A stretch of 64,000 nt of DNA from Actinomycetota bacterium (lineage in GTDB: Bacteria; Actinomycetota; Actinomycetes; Nanopelagicales; Nanopelagicaceae). The notes beneath the pieces are model-generated. The model made no database searches and had not been told where the DNA came from. It saw only the letters and a list, made by a program, of their open reading frames with translations. This document shows positions 51,768-59,854 of this stretch, piece by piece. The translations under genes and the position numbers were made by a program. Every line of letters begins with the position of its first letter. Position 1 is the stretch's first letter. The stretch spans positions 1 to 64,000 of the forward strand of contig CANBSP010000001.1 in assembly GCA_947372165.1 (NCBI GenBank). The letters are read 5' to 3'.

Positions 51768-53678
51768 TCAGGTGATTGAATAAGGATCAAATCTAAGCGT
51801 TAGAGGCTCTCTTTTCTGCGCCGCCCTCAATCTCTGAATGCCAGCAATAATCTCGGTGAACTCTTCGCCGCGTTCTACCTCAAACTTCACAAAGAGCCGT
51901 CCTTTTCCATTCCCGCTTCGTGGGAGGGCTATTGAGGGGAAGTTGCGGCTGGTTAAGAGATCGGCGATGGCAGTGAGTTCGGTGTAAGGAGCTTCGCAGA
52001 CCAAGATTCGAAAATATGGCGGCAGACCCGCGTCATAGCGTTCATTCATCTCTCGAGCGGAAAGTTCATATGCAGCAGATCGAAGCAATCCCTGTGAGAT
52101 GGAATCCGCTTGCGGGAGCGAGATCATGAAATCTCCGTTGGGAGCGAGTTGGCCAAGCAATTTAAACCATTGCTCTCTGACATCTTCCTGACTGCGGAGT
52201 TCAACTTGAGAATAGGCCTGTGCGGCATCGAGTACGAAGATTCCCTCGTATCGACCAATGGGCTCAGATCCAAGAGTAGCGACAACTAATGAGGTGCCAT
52301 CGGGGAGTTCAAAAATCTGATTCTCACCGGAAGATTGAAGAATTCGTACCTTTGGGAATGATCGACCGTACTCTGCGGCGGTTCTCACCGATCCGCGGGA
52401 TGTCGCCCACATCTTTGGACTGTTGCACCATGGGCAATGCCAATTAATGATGACAGTTTCACAGACCGAGCAGGCCGGATTGGCGCCAGCCATAGGGATT
52501 TTCAGACGACCACCGCAAGAACAGTGCGCCTTCGTTCGACACTGACCGCACGTGAAACCATTAACGTATCCGGTACGGGCGACGCTGATGAGAACATTGC
52601 CGCGCTGCAGAGCTTTTGCAACATCGCCCATCATCCTAGATTCCATACCGAGTTCGGGTGCGAATGTCATCCGCCGGACTTTCTGTTGTGAGTATGAGTG
52701 GGCTGAGAGCCAACGACTTTCGACCTGTTTGACGATTTCAACAGATGGCGAGCTTGAAAAGAAGATCACGTTATGTTGCGGACTTCGCAGAAGTGCAATA
52801 TCGCGCGAATTCCACGTTGGAGATCGCCTCTCATAGTGATGGCTTTCAACTTCATTGACGACAATGAGAGTGTCAGATTTCGCTAGATTGAGCAGGCAAC
52901 CATTCCGTAACGTGATAACTATTCCTGCTTCTGCAAAATTCGCTTTCAGATAGCTCTCGTAACGTTCGCTCTTGCTCTGATTCGAAGAGTTGATTACAAA
53001 GGGAATATCACGGCCACGAAGTTGAGAAGCAATGGCTTGTAGATCCTTGAAATCTGGAAGAGAGATTACGACCTTGCCGACCAGACTTCGGGTGAGAGCA
53101 ATCTGGATGATCTCCTGATAGATCTCAACATGAGGTGCTGCGATGACGACTTCGCGTACTCCGCTCGTAGCGCGAAGCGCTTTCTGCAACGATCGGGGAA
53201 TCTCTACAGTTGGTTTCACATCCGGTGAATCCGTTGTTACAGCCGCAGGGGGCGTCTTTCCACGGTTGCGAAAACTCTTCTCCCCCATGATCGAAAATGG
53301 TGGCGACATGCTGCGTAGAAATGACCAAGAGTCTGTTGCATATCGCCTTGCTAGGGCGGTAGCTAGCTCTAATTGAGTGGGCGAAAAGACTGGCGTATGC
53401 GAGATGAGTGAAGCAATCGACTTTATCTTGGTCGTGCTCCCAGGTTCGGCTCCTCGCGAAACGATGACGCCTTCGACCAGTGAGTGGCCGTAGGGAACTG
53501 ATACGAGATCACCAACATCTGCCAACTCACAACCTTCAACGAGCCGGTAGGTAAAGACTTCTTGAGGCGCAAGAAAGGGCAGGTTGACGATGACATCGAC
53601 AAAGGGACGTTCGGAGAGCGACTTGAGAACTTTCGGCGCCTTCTCAACTCTCAATCGGAGTGGCTTTACCTCAGCCAC
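51768..53678 (-). CDS. priA: primosomal protein N' (PriA) lacking helicase motifs
   Basis: A 636-residue PriA-like replication restart protein. The N-terminal DNA-binding region (VDVIVNLPFLAPQEVFTYRL) and the zinc-binding cysteines (CGQCRTKAHCSCGG, CSVC, CPWC) are present. The Walker A loop is missing: the place reads VVIAAPHVEIYQ, without GKT. The DEEH box has become VVNEVESHH. ATP-driven unwinding is therefore unlikely. Degenerate PriA is known in actinobacteria, so this is probably functional as a loading factor. It starts at a GTG just after metK. Confidence 0.93.
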   Translation of the reverse strand: MAEVKPLRLRVEKAPKVLKSLSERPFVDVIVNLPFLAPQEVFTYRLVEGCELADVGDLVSVPYGHSLVEGVIVSRGAEPGSTTKIKSIASLISHTPVFSPTQLELATALARRYATDSWSFLRSMSPPFSIMGEKSFRNRGKTPPAAVTTDSPDVKPTVEIPRSLQKALRATSGVREVVIAAPHVEIYQEIIQIALTRSLVGKVVISLPDFKDLQAIASQLRGRDIPFVINSSNQSKSERYESYLKANFAEAGIVITLRNGCLLNLAKSDTLIVVNEVESHHYERRSPTWNSRDIALLRSPQHNVIFFSSSPSVEIVKQVESRWLSAHSYSQQKVRRMTFAPELGMESRMMGDVAKALQRGNVLISVARTGYVNGFTCGQCRTKAHCSCGGRLKIPMAGANPACSVCETVIINWHCPWCNSPKMWATSRGSVRTAAEYGRSFPKVRILQSSGENQIFELPDGTSLVVATLGSEPIGRYEGIFVLDAAQAYSQVELRSQEDVREQWFKLLGQLAPNGDFMISLPQADSISQGLLRSAAYELSAREMNERYDAGLPPYFRILVCEAPYTELTAIADLLTSRNFPSIALPRSGNGKGRLFVKFEVERGEEFTEIIAGIQRLRAAQKREPLTLRFDPYSIT

Positions 53679-53684
53679 GTCTCA

Positions 53685-54887
53685 TCAGCCCTTTACAGCG
53701 AGTTGAAGAGCTTGCGCCCGATCAGTGCGTTCCCATGTGAACTCTGGAAGTTCGCGACCAAAGTGGCCGTAGGAACTAGTCAGTGAATAGATAGGTTGCA
53801 GGAGATCTAGATCGGCAATAATCGCAGCTGGGCGAAGATCAAAGACCGACTCGATCGCTGCCTCAATCTGCAACACCGGAACCTTCTCGGTACCAAAGCA
53901 CTCGACGAAGAGCCCAACGGGTTGGGCCTTACCGATGGCATAGGCAACTTGAACTTCACATCGAGTGGCAAGCCCAGAGGCGACCACATTCTTCGCTACC
54001 CAACGCATCGCATAAGCCGCAGAACGGTCGACTTTGGATGGATCTTTACCTGAGAAGGCGCCGCCGCCATGACGTGCCATTCCGCCATATGTATCGACAA
54101 TGATCTTACGTCCAGTAAGTCCGGCATCGCCCATTGGTCCACCGATCACGAAGCGACCCGTTGGATTGATCAATGCGCGAACAGAGGAATGATCAATGGC
54201 AAGGTCAGCGATAACAGGATCAATCACGTACTTCTTCACATCCGGAGCCAAGGTCTTCTCAAGATCGATATCAGCAGCGTGTTGGGTGCTCACAACAACA
54301 GTATTAAGTGCAACAGCCCGGTCGCCATCATATTCAATCGTTACCTGAGTCTTCCCATCGGGACGAAGGTAAGAGAGCTCGCCAGACTTTCGCACCTTTG
54401 CAAGCTGCATAGATAACTTATGTGCGAGTGAGATTGGAAGAGGCATCAATTCTGGCGTGTCATCACAGGCATAACCAAACATCAACCCTTGATCGCCAGC
54501 TCCTTGCAGATCGAGTGGATCAATCGATGAGCTCACACGCTTCTCAAAAGCTGAGTCAACACCTTGAGCGATATCTTGAGATTGTTGACCGATGGAGAGC
54601 GAAACTCCGCATGAATTACCATCAAAGCCCTTATCGGATGAGTCATACCCAATCTCGAGTACTGTCTCGCGAACGATATTCATGACATCGGCATAACCGT
54701 TGGTGGTCACTTCACCGGCAACGTGGACCTGACCAGTGGTGATCAGAGTCTCTACCGCAACGCGGGATTTCTTATCTTGGCTTAAAAGCGAATCGAGGAT
54801 GGCATCGGAGATCTGATCCGCCATCTTGTCTGGATGACCTTCGGTCACTGATTCGGAGGTAAAGAGTCTTTTCGTGCGATTACTCAT
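53685..54887 (-). CDS. metK: S-adenosylmethionine synthetase
   Basis: Makes SAM from methionine and ATP, 400 residues. The N-terminal [33 protein letters not shown], and [19 protein letters not shown] with the P-loop-like segment are diagnostic. It supplies SAM for the methyltransferases in this window (tlyA, trmI, rsmB). The ATG overlaps the coaBC stop, but a TAGGTT box six bases upstream also allows separate transcription. Confidence 0.97.
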   Translation of the reverse strand: MSNRTKRLFTSESVTEGHPDKMADQISDAILDSLLSQDKKSRVAVETLITTGQVHVAGEVTTNGYADVMNIVRETVLEIGYDSSDKGFDGNSCGVSLSIGQQSQDIAQGVDSAFEKRVSSSIDPLDLQGAGDQGLMFGYACDDTPELMPLPISLAHKLSMQLAKVRKSGELSYLRPDGKTQVTIEYDGDRAVALNTVVVSTQHAADIDLEKTLAPDVKKYVIDPVIADLAIDHSSVRALINPTGRFVIGGPMGDAGLTGRKIIVDTYGGMARHGGGAFSGKDPSKVDRSAAYAMRWVAKNVVASGLATRCEVQVAYAIGKAQPVGLFVECFGTEKVPVLQIEAAIESVFDLRPAAIIADLDLLQPIYSLTSSYGHFGRELPEFTWERTDRAQALQLAVKG

Positions 54888-56079
54888 TGGGTAAACCTAA
54901 CTTATCGTGAGCCAAATCGAGAAGTTTGTGGGCAAGTGTCACCTTGGAGCACTCGTGGATTTCTGCAACCACTGATTTGCCATCAAGGATCAGACCCGAG
55001 GTTCTCTCCTGGCCAAAGATTGCGCCCCCGCTAACATCGTTGAGGTAGATGAAGTCGAGCTTCTTTGCAGCATATTTTTCGCGCGCCTTCTCAATGCCGT
55101 CATCCCCTGTCTGAGCGGCGAATCCAATCATGATCTGCTCATCTTTGAATGATGAGAGGGTTTTAAGAATATCCACGGTCGGGGTCAGTTCTATGGAGAG
55201 ATAGTTGGCTTTCGCCAATTTTTCATCGCTTTCATGCGAAGGTTTTGCATCTGCAACCGCGGCACTCATCACTAGTACGTCGCATTGATCAAATCGCGCT
55301 GAAACCGCTTCATACATCTGCTGCGCGGTCGTAACCGGAATAATCTCCACGCCCTCGATTGCGGGCTCCGCTGAATTAGCAGCGACCAAGGTGACCTGTG
55401 CTCCTCGAACTGCTGCTGCGTAGGCAACGGCATAACCTTGCTTGCCCGATGAGAGATTTCCAAGATATCGAACTGGGTCGATCGGTTCACGAGTACCACC
55501 AGCGGTCACTAGAACTTTGACTCCACGAAGATCAGCTTTGTGATCGAGAATATCCTCGACCGCAGAGATGATCTTTGCTGACTCTGGGTATCGTCCGGCG
55601 CCTACATCCTCACCCGTCATACGGCCAACATCGGGCTCCAAAACGGTGATGCCGCGAGATCGTATCATTTCGACATTTGCTTGGGTCGCGGCGTTCTGCC
55701 ACATCTCGGTATGCATAGCCGGCACTAACAGGATTGGTGACGTTGTAGCGAGAAGTACATTGGTGAGCAGATCATCAGCCCTACCACTTGCAATTCGCGC
55801 GAGGAGGTCGGCTGTGGTCGGAGCAATGATGATGAGATCAGCTCGTTTCGCCAAATCGATATGCGCGATGCTATGAACATCACTCCACAGATCATCGTGC
55901 ACTGGTCGTCCGCTGAGCGCGGCCCAGGTGGCGCTTCCTACAAAATTTTGGGATGAGCGAGTCGGAATAACGGTGATGAGAAAACCGTGGTCTTGTAAGC
56001 GACGAAGGAGATCTGCGCTCTTATATGCAGAAATTCCCCCACCGACGCCAAGGATTACTTCGCGACCGCGGGGGAACAT
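54880..56079 (-). CDS. coaBC: bifunctional phosphopantothenoylcysteine decarboxylase / phosphopantothenate-cysteine ligase
   Basis: Two steps of coenzyme A synthesis in one 399-residue protein. The CoaC flavoprotein half (about 1-185) has [41 protein letters not shown] and the PAMHTEMW motif. The CoaB half starts about residue 190 with [27 protein letters not shown] and includes MSAAVAD and a late TGDD segment. Gene order rpoZ-coaBC-metK is conserved. It starts 13 bp after rpoZ. Confidence 0.96.
   Translation of the reverse strand: MFPRGREVILGVGGGISAYKSADLLRRLQDHGFLITVIPTRSSQNFVGSATWAALSGRPVHDDLWSDVHSIAHIDLAKRADLIIIAPTTADLLARIASGRADDLLTNVLLATTSPILLVPAMHTEMWQNAATQANVEMIRSRGITVLEPDVGRMTGEDVGAGRYPESAKIISAVEDILDHKADLRGVKVLVTAGGTREPIDPVRYLGNLSSGKQGYAVAYAAAVRGAQVTLVAANSAEPAIEGVEIIPVTTAQQMYEAVSARFDQCDVLVMSAAVADAKPSHESDEKLAKANYLSIELTPTVDILKTLSSFKDEQIMIGFAAQTGDDGIEKAREKYAAKKLDFIYLNDVSGGAIFGQERTSGLILDGKSVVAEIHECSKVTLAHKLLDLAHDKLGLPNE
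54888..54899 (-). promoter_or_regulatory. leaderless-type -10 box of metK
   Basis: On the minus strand TAGGTT (54899-54894), six bases, then ATG at 54887. The box lies within the last codons of coaBC. Confidence 0.55.
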
Positions 56080-56092
56080 GAGGGAATGAAAG

Positions 56093-56392
56093 TTACGCTG
56101 TTACTTCTTGAGCCTTAGGCTCTGCGCTCTCAAGGTTCTCGAGGTTTTCAAGGGTCAAGAGTCCTTCGTTGATTTCACGAAGTGCAATCGAAAGTGGCTT
56201 CTCGTGAACATAGGTCTCAACAAGTGGTCCTACATACTCAAGCAGGCCTTCGCCGAGCTGTGAATAATATGCATTGATCTGACGAGCGCGCTTTGCTGCG
56301 TAGAGAACGAGGCTATATTTTGAACCAGCCTTATCGAGAAGTGCATCGATCGAAGGATTGGTGATGCCATCCATATTCGACATTGAGCTCAT
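56093..56392 (-). CDS. rpoZ: RNA polymerase omega subunit
   Basis: Small RNA polymerase assembly subunit, 99 residues. The conserved core is [30 protein letters not shown] (residues 10-39), with [13 protein letters not shown] in the C-terminal half. An AGGAAGAGGA ribosome site precedes the ATG. The upstream gap contains a 10-bp tandem repeat. Placement between gmk and coaBC is standard. Confidence 0.95.
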   Translation of the reverse strand: MSSMSNMDGITNPSIDALLDKAGSKYSLVLYAAKRARQINAYYSQLGEGLLEYVGPLVETYVHEKPLSIALREINEGLLTLENLENLESAEPKAQEVTA

Positions 56393-56425
56393 TCGTTCCT
56401 CTTCCTGTTAATTCGGCAATTCCAC

Positions 56426-56475
56426 TATCTATCAGTATCTATCAGTATCTATCAGTATCTATCAGTATCTAGGAG
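56426..56475. repeat. 10-bp tandem repeat upstream of rpoZ
   Basis: TATCTATCAG is repeated four times exactly at 56426-56465, followed by a variant TATCTAGGAG. It fills half of the 103-bp gap between gmk and rpoZ, in the position of the rpoZ promoter. The 10-bp step is close to one helical turn. Copy number is likely to vary by slippage. Confidence 0.88.
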
Positions 56476-56495
56476 AACTCTTTCAAAGTAAGCCA

Positions 56496-57374
56496 TTACA
56501 CCTGGTGTGAAGTCGCCAAGGATACCATTTCTTCAACGAGCTCTCCCACCTGGTGATTTACCAGAATATGGTCGAACTCCCCCGCAGCGGCCATCTCGAC
56601 CTCGGCCAAGGCCAACCTAGCCGCTTGCCGTTCAGGGGTATCAGTTCCACGACCTTCGAGCCTAGCTTTGAGCTCTTCCCACGATGGCGGGGCGATAAAT
56701 ATGAGCATGGCGGCTGGATCGGCGGATCGAACCTGACGAGCGCCTTCGATCTCAATTTCAAGGAGGACATTCTTTCCTAGTGCAAGCCAATGCTCGATTG
56801 GCTCTCGAGGAGTTCCGTAGCGCGCGCCGGCAAACTCAGCCCATTCTAAGAAGGCAGATTCAGCGATGAGTTGATCAAATTTCGAATCCGTATAGAAGAA
56901 ATAATCAACGCCCTCGCGCTCGCCCTCCCGCGGATCTCTCGTCGTTGCAGAGATAGATATCCAAAATCTAGGATCGTTCTTCAATTCCCGAGTGATCGTG
57001 CTCTTACCTACTCCGCCTGGTCCAGACATGACAATGAGAGTGCCACGCTGTGGATCTACTTTTGACATAGCAAGCTCCCCCTTCAACGCCATTATTTGAT
57101 TCCGTCCGAGGCCCGCAATCCTACGGGTTGGCGAGATCTTTGCACGTTCCATGATTGCTTCAGCTCGGAGCTTGCCTACGCCCGGAACAGATTCGAGAAG
57201 TTCGCGCACTCTCATCTTCTGAATGGCGGCAGATGCGGAATTGATCACATCAAAGATACTTATCCCAGAGTTTTTCAACGCGCTCTTTACCTCCGAACGC
57301 TCTCGCCGTGCCGCAGTCGCTGCTAAGAGAGCGGCTTCGCGTTCTTGCGGGGTAAGTTTAGGCGGAAGTGGCAT
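56496..57374 (-). CDS. mihF-gmk: fused mycobacterial-type integration host factor - guanylate kinase
   Basis: One 292-residue frame. Residues 1 to about 100 are the actinobacterial integration host factor mIHF, a DNA-bending nucleoid protein: MPLPPKLTPQEREAAL, then RVRELLESVPGVGKLRAEAIME with its helix-two-turn-helix and RRIAGLGRNQ. From residue 103 it is guanylate kinase: P-loop MSGPGGVGKST, TTRDPREGEREGVDY, GARYGTP, LLEIEIEGARQV. In mycobacteria mihF and gmk are adjacent separate genes. No stop separates them here. An AAGGGGGAG ribosome site and ATG at 57068 remain at the junction, so free Gmk (190 residues) could also be made. The start overlaps pyrF. Confidence 0.92.
   Translation of the reverse strand: MPLPPKLTPQEREAALLAATAARRERSEVKSALKNSGISIFDVINSASAAIQKMRVRELLESVPGVGKLRAEAIMERAKISPTRRIAGLGRNQIMALKGELAMSKVDPQRGTLIVMSGPGGVGKSTITRELKNDPRFWISISATTRDPREGEREGVDYFFYTDSKFDQLIAESAFLEWAEFAGARYGTPREPIEHWLALGKNVLLEIEIEGARQVRSADPAAMLIFIAPPSWEELKARLEGRGTDTPERQAARLALAEVEMAAAGEFDHILVNHQVGELVEEMVSLATSHQV
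57069..57083 (-). promoter_or_regulatory. internal ribosome-binding site for free guanylate kinase
   Basis: On the minus strand AAGGGGGAG is followed by six bases (CTTGCT) and an in-frame ATG at 57068. This is one of the strongest Shine-Dalgarno sequences in the window and it lies inside the mIHF-Gmk frame, exactly at the domain boundary. Confidence 0.65.
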
Positions 57375-58056
57375 CTTCGAGAATCTCTTTAGCCATATCA
57401 CTCATGGCTGATGGCCCCGATTTCCAGAGCGAGGTAATTGGACGGCCAATCACGAGATAGGTAGAGCCGGCTCGCATGGCATCACGTGGCGTCATCACCC
57501 GAGTCTGATCCCCCGCAGCCGATCCAGTCGGACGAACCCCAGGAGTAATGATCGCAGCGCCCTCGCCAATCTTTGCCCTGATTCCTGCCACCTCAAGTGG
57601 AGAGGAGACAATCGCCCGAGCCCCGGCCTTAACAGCAAGGTCGGCCATACCAATTGCAGTGGTCATTGGATCACTCCGATAGCCGATCTCTCTCAAATCT
57701 TCATCACCAAGGGAGGTGAGCACTGTGACAGCGGTGATCTCAATATGAGGAACGGCGGTTGCCGCCGCCTGGATCATTTCAGTACCGCCTGATGCATGAA
57801 CCGTCAGGAACTTAGGAGCGATCGCAGATATCGAGCGCGCAGCGCCAGCGACAGTATTTGGTATATCGTGGAGTTTGAGATCTAGGAAGAGATCGAAATC
57901 GCCGGCAGTGCGTAATTTATTAATACCCGCTTCGCCGAATTTAAGGAAAAATTCAAGTCCGGCCTTATAGGTCGCGATCGAACCGTGGGTCGCTGATATC
58001 CATGAACATGCGGTATCAAGATCATCAGTATCTAAAGCAAGAATGAGTGGATTCAT
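57358..58056 (-). CDS. pyrF: orotidine 5'-phosphate decarboxylase
   Basis: Final step to UMP, 232 residues, type 1 form. The catalytic D-x-K-x2-D cluster is in FLDLKLHDIPNTV. PLILALDTDD at the start and ITPGVRPTGSAAGDQTRVMTP at the phosphate site are typical. A GGAAGG ribosome site precedes the ATG. The last 17 bases overlap the mihF-gmk start in another frame. Confidence 0.95.
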   Translation of the reverse strand: MNPLILALDTDDLDTACSWISATHGSIATYKAGLEFFLKFGEAGINKLRTAGDFDLFLDLKLHDIPNTVAGAARSISAIAPKFLTVHASGGTEMIQAAATAVPHIEITAVTVLTSLGDEDLREIGYRSDPMTTAIGMADLAVKAGARAIVSSPLEVAGIRAKIGEGAAIITPGVRPTGSAAGDQTRVMTPRDAMRAGSTYLVIGRPITSLWKSGPSAMSDMAKEILEDATSA

Positions 58057-58070
58057 TTCTCTACCTTCCG

Positions 58071-58997
58071 TTAATTTCGATGGGCGTAGCCAATAGCTTC
58101 TTGAAGTGTTGCGAAGCCCTTCTCCTGCAGGATATTTTCGAGCTCGCTCTTGATAGAGATCGCAGCGGTTGGATTACCAAAGGAGGCCGTGCCGACTGAC
58201 ACTGCACTCGCACCAGCCAAGATGAATTCAAAGGCATCACGTCCGGTCATGATTCCACCCATTCCAAGAATCGGGAGGTCAGGCAGCGCTGCGTGGACTT
58301 GGTAGACCGCCCGCACTGCAACAGGGCGAATCGCTGGACCGCTCAAGCCGCCAGTCTTCTGTGCCAATTTTGGAAGCATGAGATTGGTATCGATAACCAT
58401 GCCGAGAAGTGTGTTAATGAGAGCCACTCCATCTGCACCCGCATTAGCTACTTCTCGTGCAATCGAGACGATGTCTGTTACATCGGGTGAGAGTTTTGCA
58501 ATTATTGGAAGGTCGCCTCCGATATTGCGTCTTACTGCCTCAATCGCGGCCCGAGCTGTTTCAGGTTGACACGAGAAGACCATTCCGCGGTTCTCCACAT
58601 TTGGACAAGAGATATTTACTTCTAGTCCAACAACGCCGGGAAGATTCCTCATCTTCCGTGCCAATACTGCGTAATCCTCGACCGTCTCACCGGCGATGCT
58701 CACTACGGTTCGAGCACCCTGTGCGTCGAGCCACGGAAGATCGTTAGCTATGAAGTAGTCAACACCAGGACCCTGTAAGCCGATTGAGTTCAGCATGCCA
58801 CTTGGTGTCTCTGCCATACGGGGAGTTGCCCGACCACTTCGGGCTTTAATCATGATGGATTTAGTAACAATCGCACCAAGTTCGGTGAGCGGGAAGAACT
58901 GCGAGAGCTCTTTACCCGAACCGGCACAACCGCTCGCTGTCAGGATTGGGTTTGGAAGGAGTGCGCCGCCGAGATCCGTCTGGAAGGAGAAAGTCAT
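58071..58997 (-). CDS. pyrD: dihydroorotate dehydrogenase, class 1B catalytic subunit
   Basis: FMN-containing subunit of the NAD-dependent dihydroorotate dehydrogenase, 308 residues. The active-site base is the Cys of VNISCPNVENRG, which marks class 1. SGMLNSIGLQGPG and GMGGIMTGRDAFEFI are FMN-binding parts. The PyrK electron-transfer subunit is encoded just upstream with an ATGA overlap, making this class 1B, unlike the membrane class 2 enzyme of M. tuberculosis. Confidence 0.95.
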   Translation of the reverse strand: MTFSFQTDLGGALLPNPILTASGCAGSGKELSQFFPLTELGAIVTKSIMIKARSGRATPRMAETPSGMLNSIGLQGPGVDYFIANDLPWLDAQGARTVVSIAGETVEDYAVLARKMRNLPGVVGLEVNISCPNVENRGMVFSCQPETARAAIEAVRRNIGGDLPIIAKLSPDVTDIVSIAREVANAGADGVALINTLLGMVIDTNLMLPKLAQKTGGLSGPAIRPVAVRAVYQVHAALPDLPILGMGGIMTGRDAFEFILAGASAVSVGTASFGNPTAAISIKSELENILQEKGFATLQEAIGYAHRN

Positions 58998-59854
58998 GCG
59001 CCGAAGGTCCCTTCTGGAATCTTTCGTTTGCTATCCCATACCACTCGAGAGCCATCCATTACTGGTCCATCAATACACGAACGAAGCATGCGAGTCACGC
59101 CATCGTCGCCTGTAACAGGGAGCACGCAGGTCATGCAGACGCCGATGCCGCAGGCCATGGATTCTTCGACTGCGCACTGGTGCAAAATTCCAAAACGATC
59201 ACTTATCTTCGTGATCGCCTCTAACATACCCATAGGGCCACAGGAGTAAATAATTTCAATCTCATTCTCTATGATGATCTGCGAAAGAACGTCGGTAATT
59301 TGACCTTGAGTTCCCATGCTTCCATCATCCGTTGTGATGGTGAGAGATGAGACCGCTCTCTTCCCATCTAATGGTGCATAGATCTTATTTGCGGTGCTTG
59401 CACCCAGGACCATATCAACTCGACAGCCGCGACTCTTCAAGAGTTCGGCCAGTCCAAAGAGCGGAGCGCTTCCATATCCGCCACCGACTAATAGAGCCCG
59501 TACTGGTTCCGTCGGTATTCCGAAGTGAGTTCCAAGCGGTGCAACCATATCGACTGTGGCATGTGGTTCGAGTGATGTGAGCCAACGACTCCCTTGCCCA
59601 TGAGGAGCAACGATCAATTCGATCAATCCACCATGTGCACTCTTCTCAGTTGCCCGATAGATTGCAAAAGCCCGACGCAGAATCATCGCCGACCCTTCGC
59701 CACCCACTGCGATTGCGACAAAATTTCCAGGAAGCGCTTGCGCTGCAATATCCCCCACTAAGAAACTCATGTGATGGTAGGCACCGACGCGCTTATTGCT
59801 GATTACTTCTGCTGTGATCTGAGCTGCTCGATTATTGATCGATGATGGATTCAT
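58994..59854 (-). CDS. pyrK: dihydroorotate dehydrogenase electron transfer subunit
   Basis: Flavin and iron-sulfur subunit passing electrons from PyrD to NAD+, 286 residues. An FAD-binding barrel ([20 protein letters not shown]) and NAD-binding [18 protein letters not shown] are followed by the 2Fe-2S cysteines in [18 protein letters not shown] and the later RSCIDGPV. The start at 59854 overlaps the carB stop as ATGA; a longer frame from 59878 lies in carB. Confidence 0.93.
   Translation of the reverse strand: MNPSSINNRAAQITAEVISNKRVGAYHHMSFLVGDIAAQALPGNFVAIAVGGEGSAMILRRAFAIYRATEKSAHGGLIELIVAPHGQGSRWLTSLEPHATVDMVAPLGTHFGIPTEPVRALLVGGGYGSAPLFGLAELLKSRGCRVDMVLGASTANKIYAPLDGKRAVSSLTITTDDGSMGTQGQITDVLSQIIIENEIEIIYSCGPMGMLEAITKISDRFGILHQCAVEESMACGIGVCMTCVLPVTGDDGVTRMLRSCIDGPVMDGSRVVWDSKRKIPEGTFGA

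Noticed and set aside
56426-56475. CRISPR array
   Set aside because: The units are 10 bp and directly abutting, without spacers, and no cas gene is in the window.
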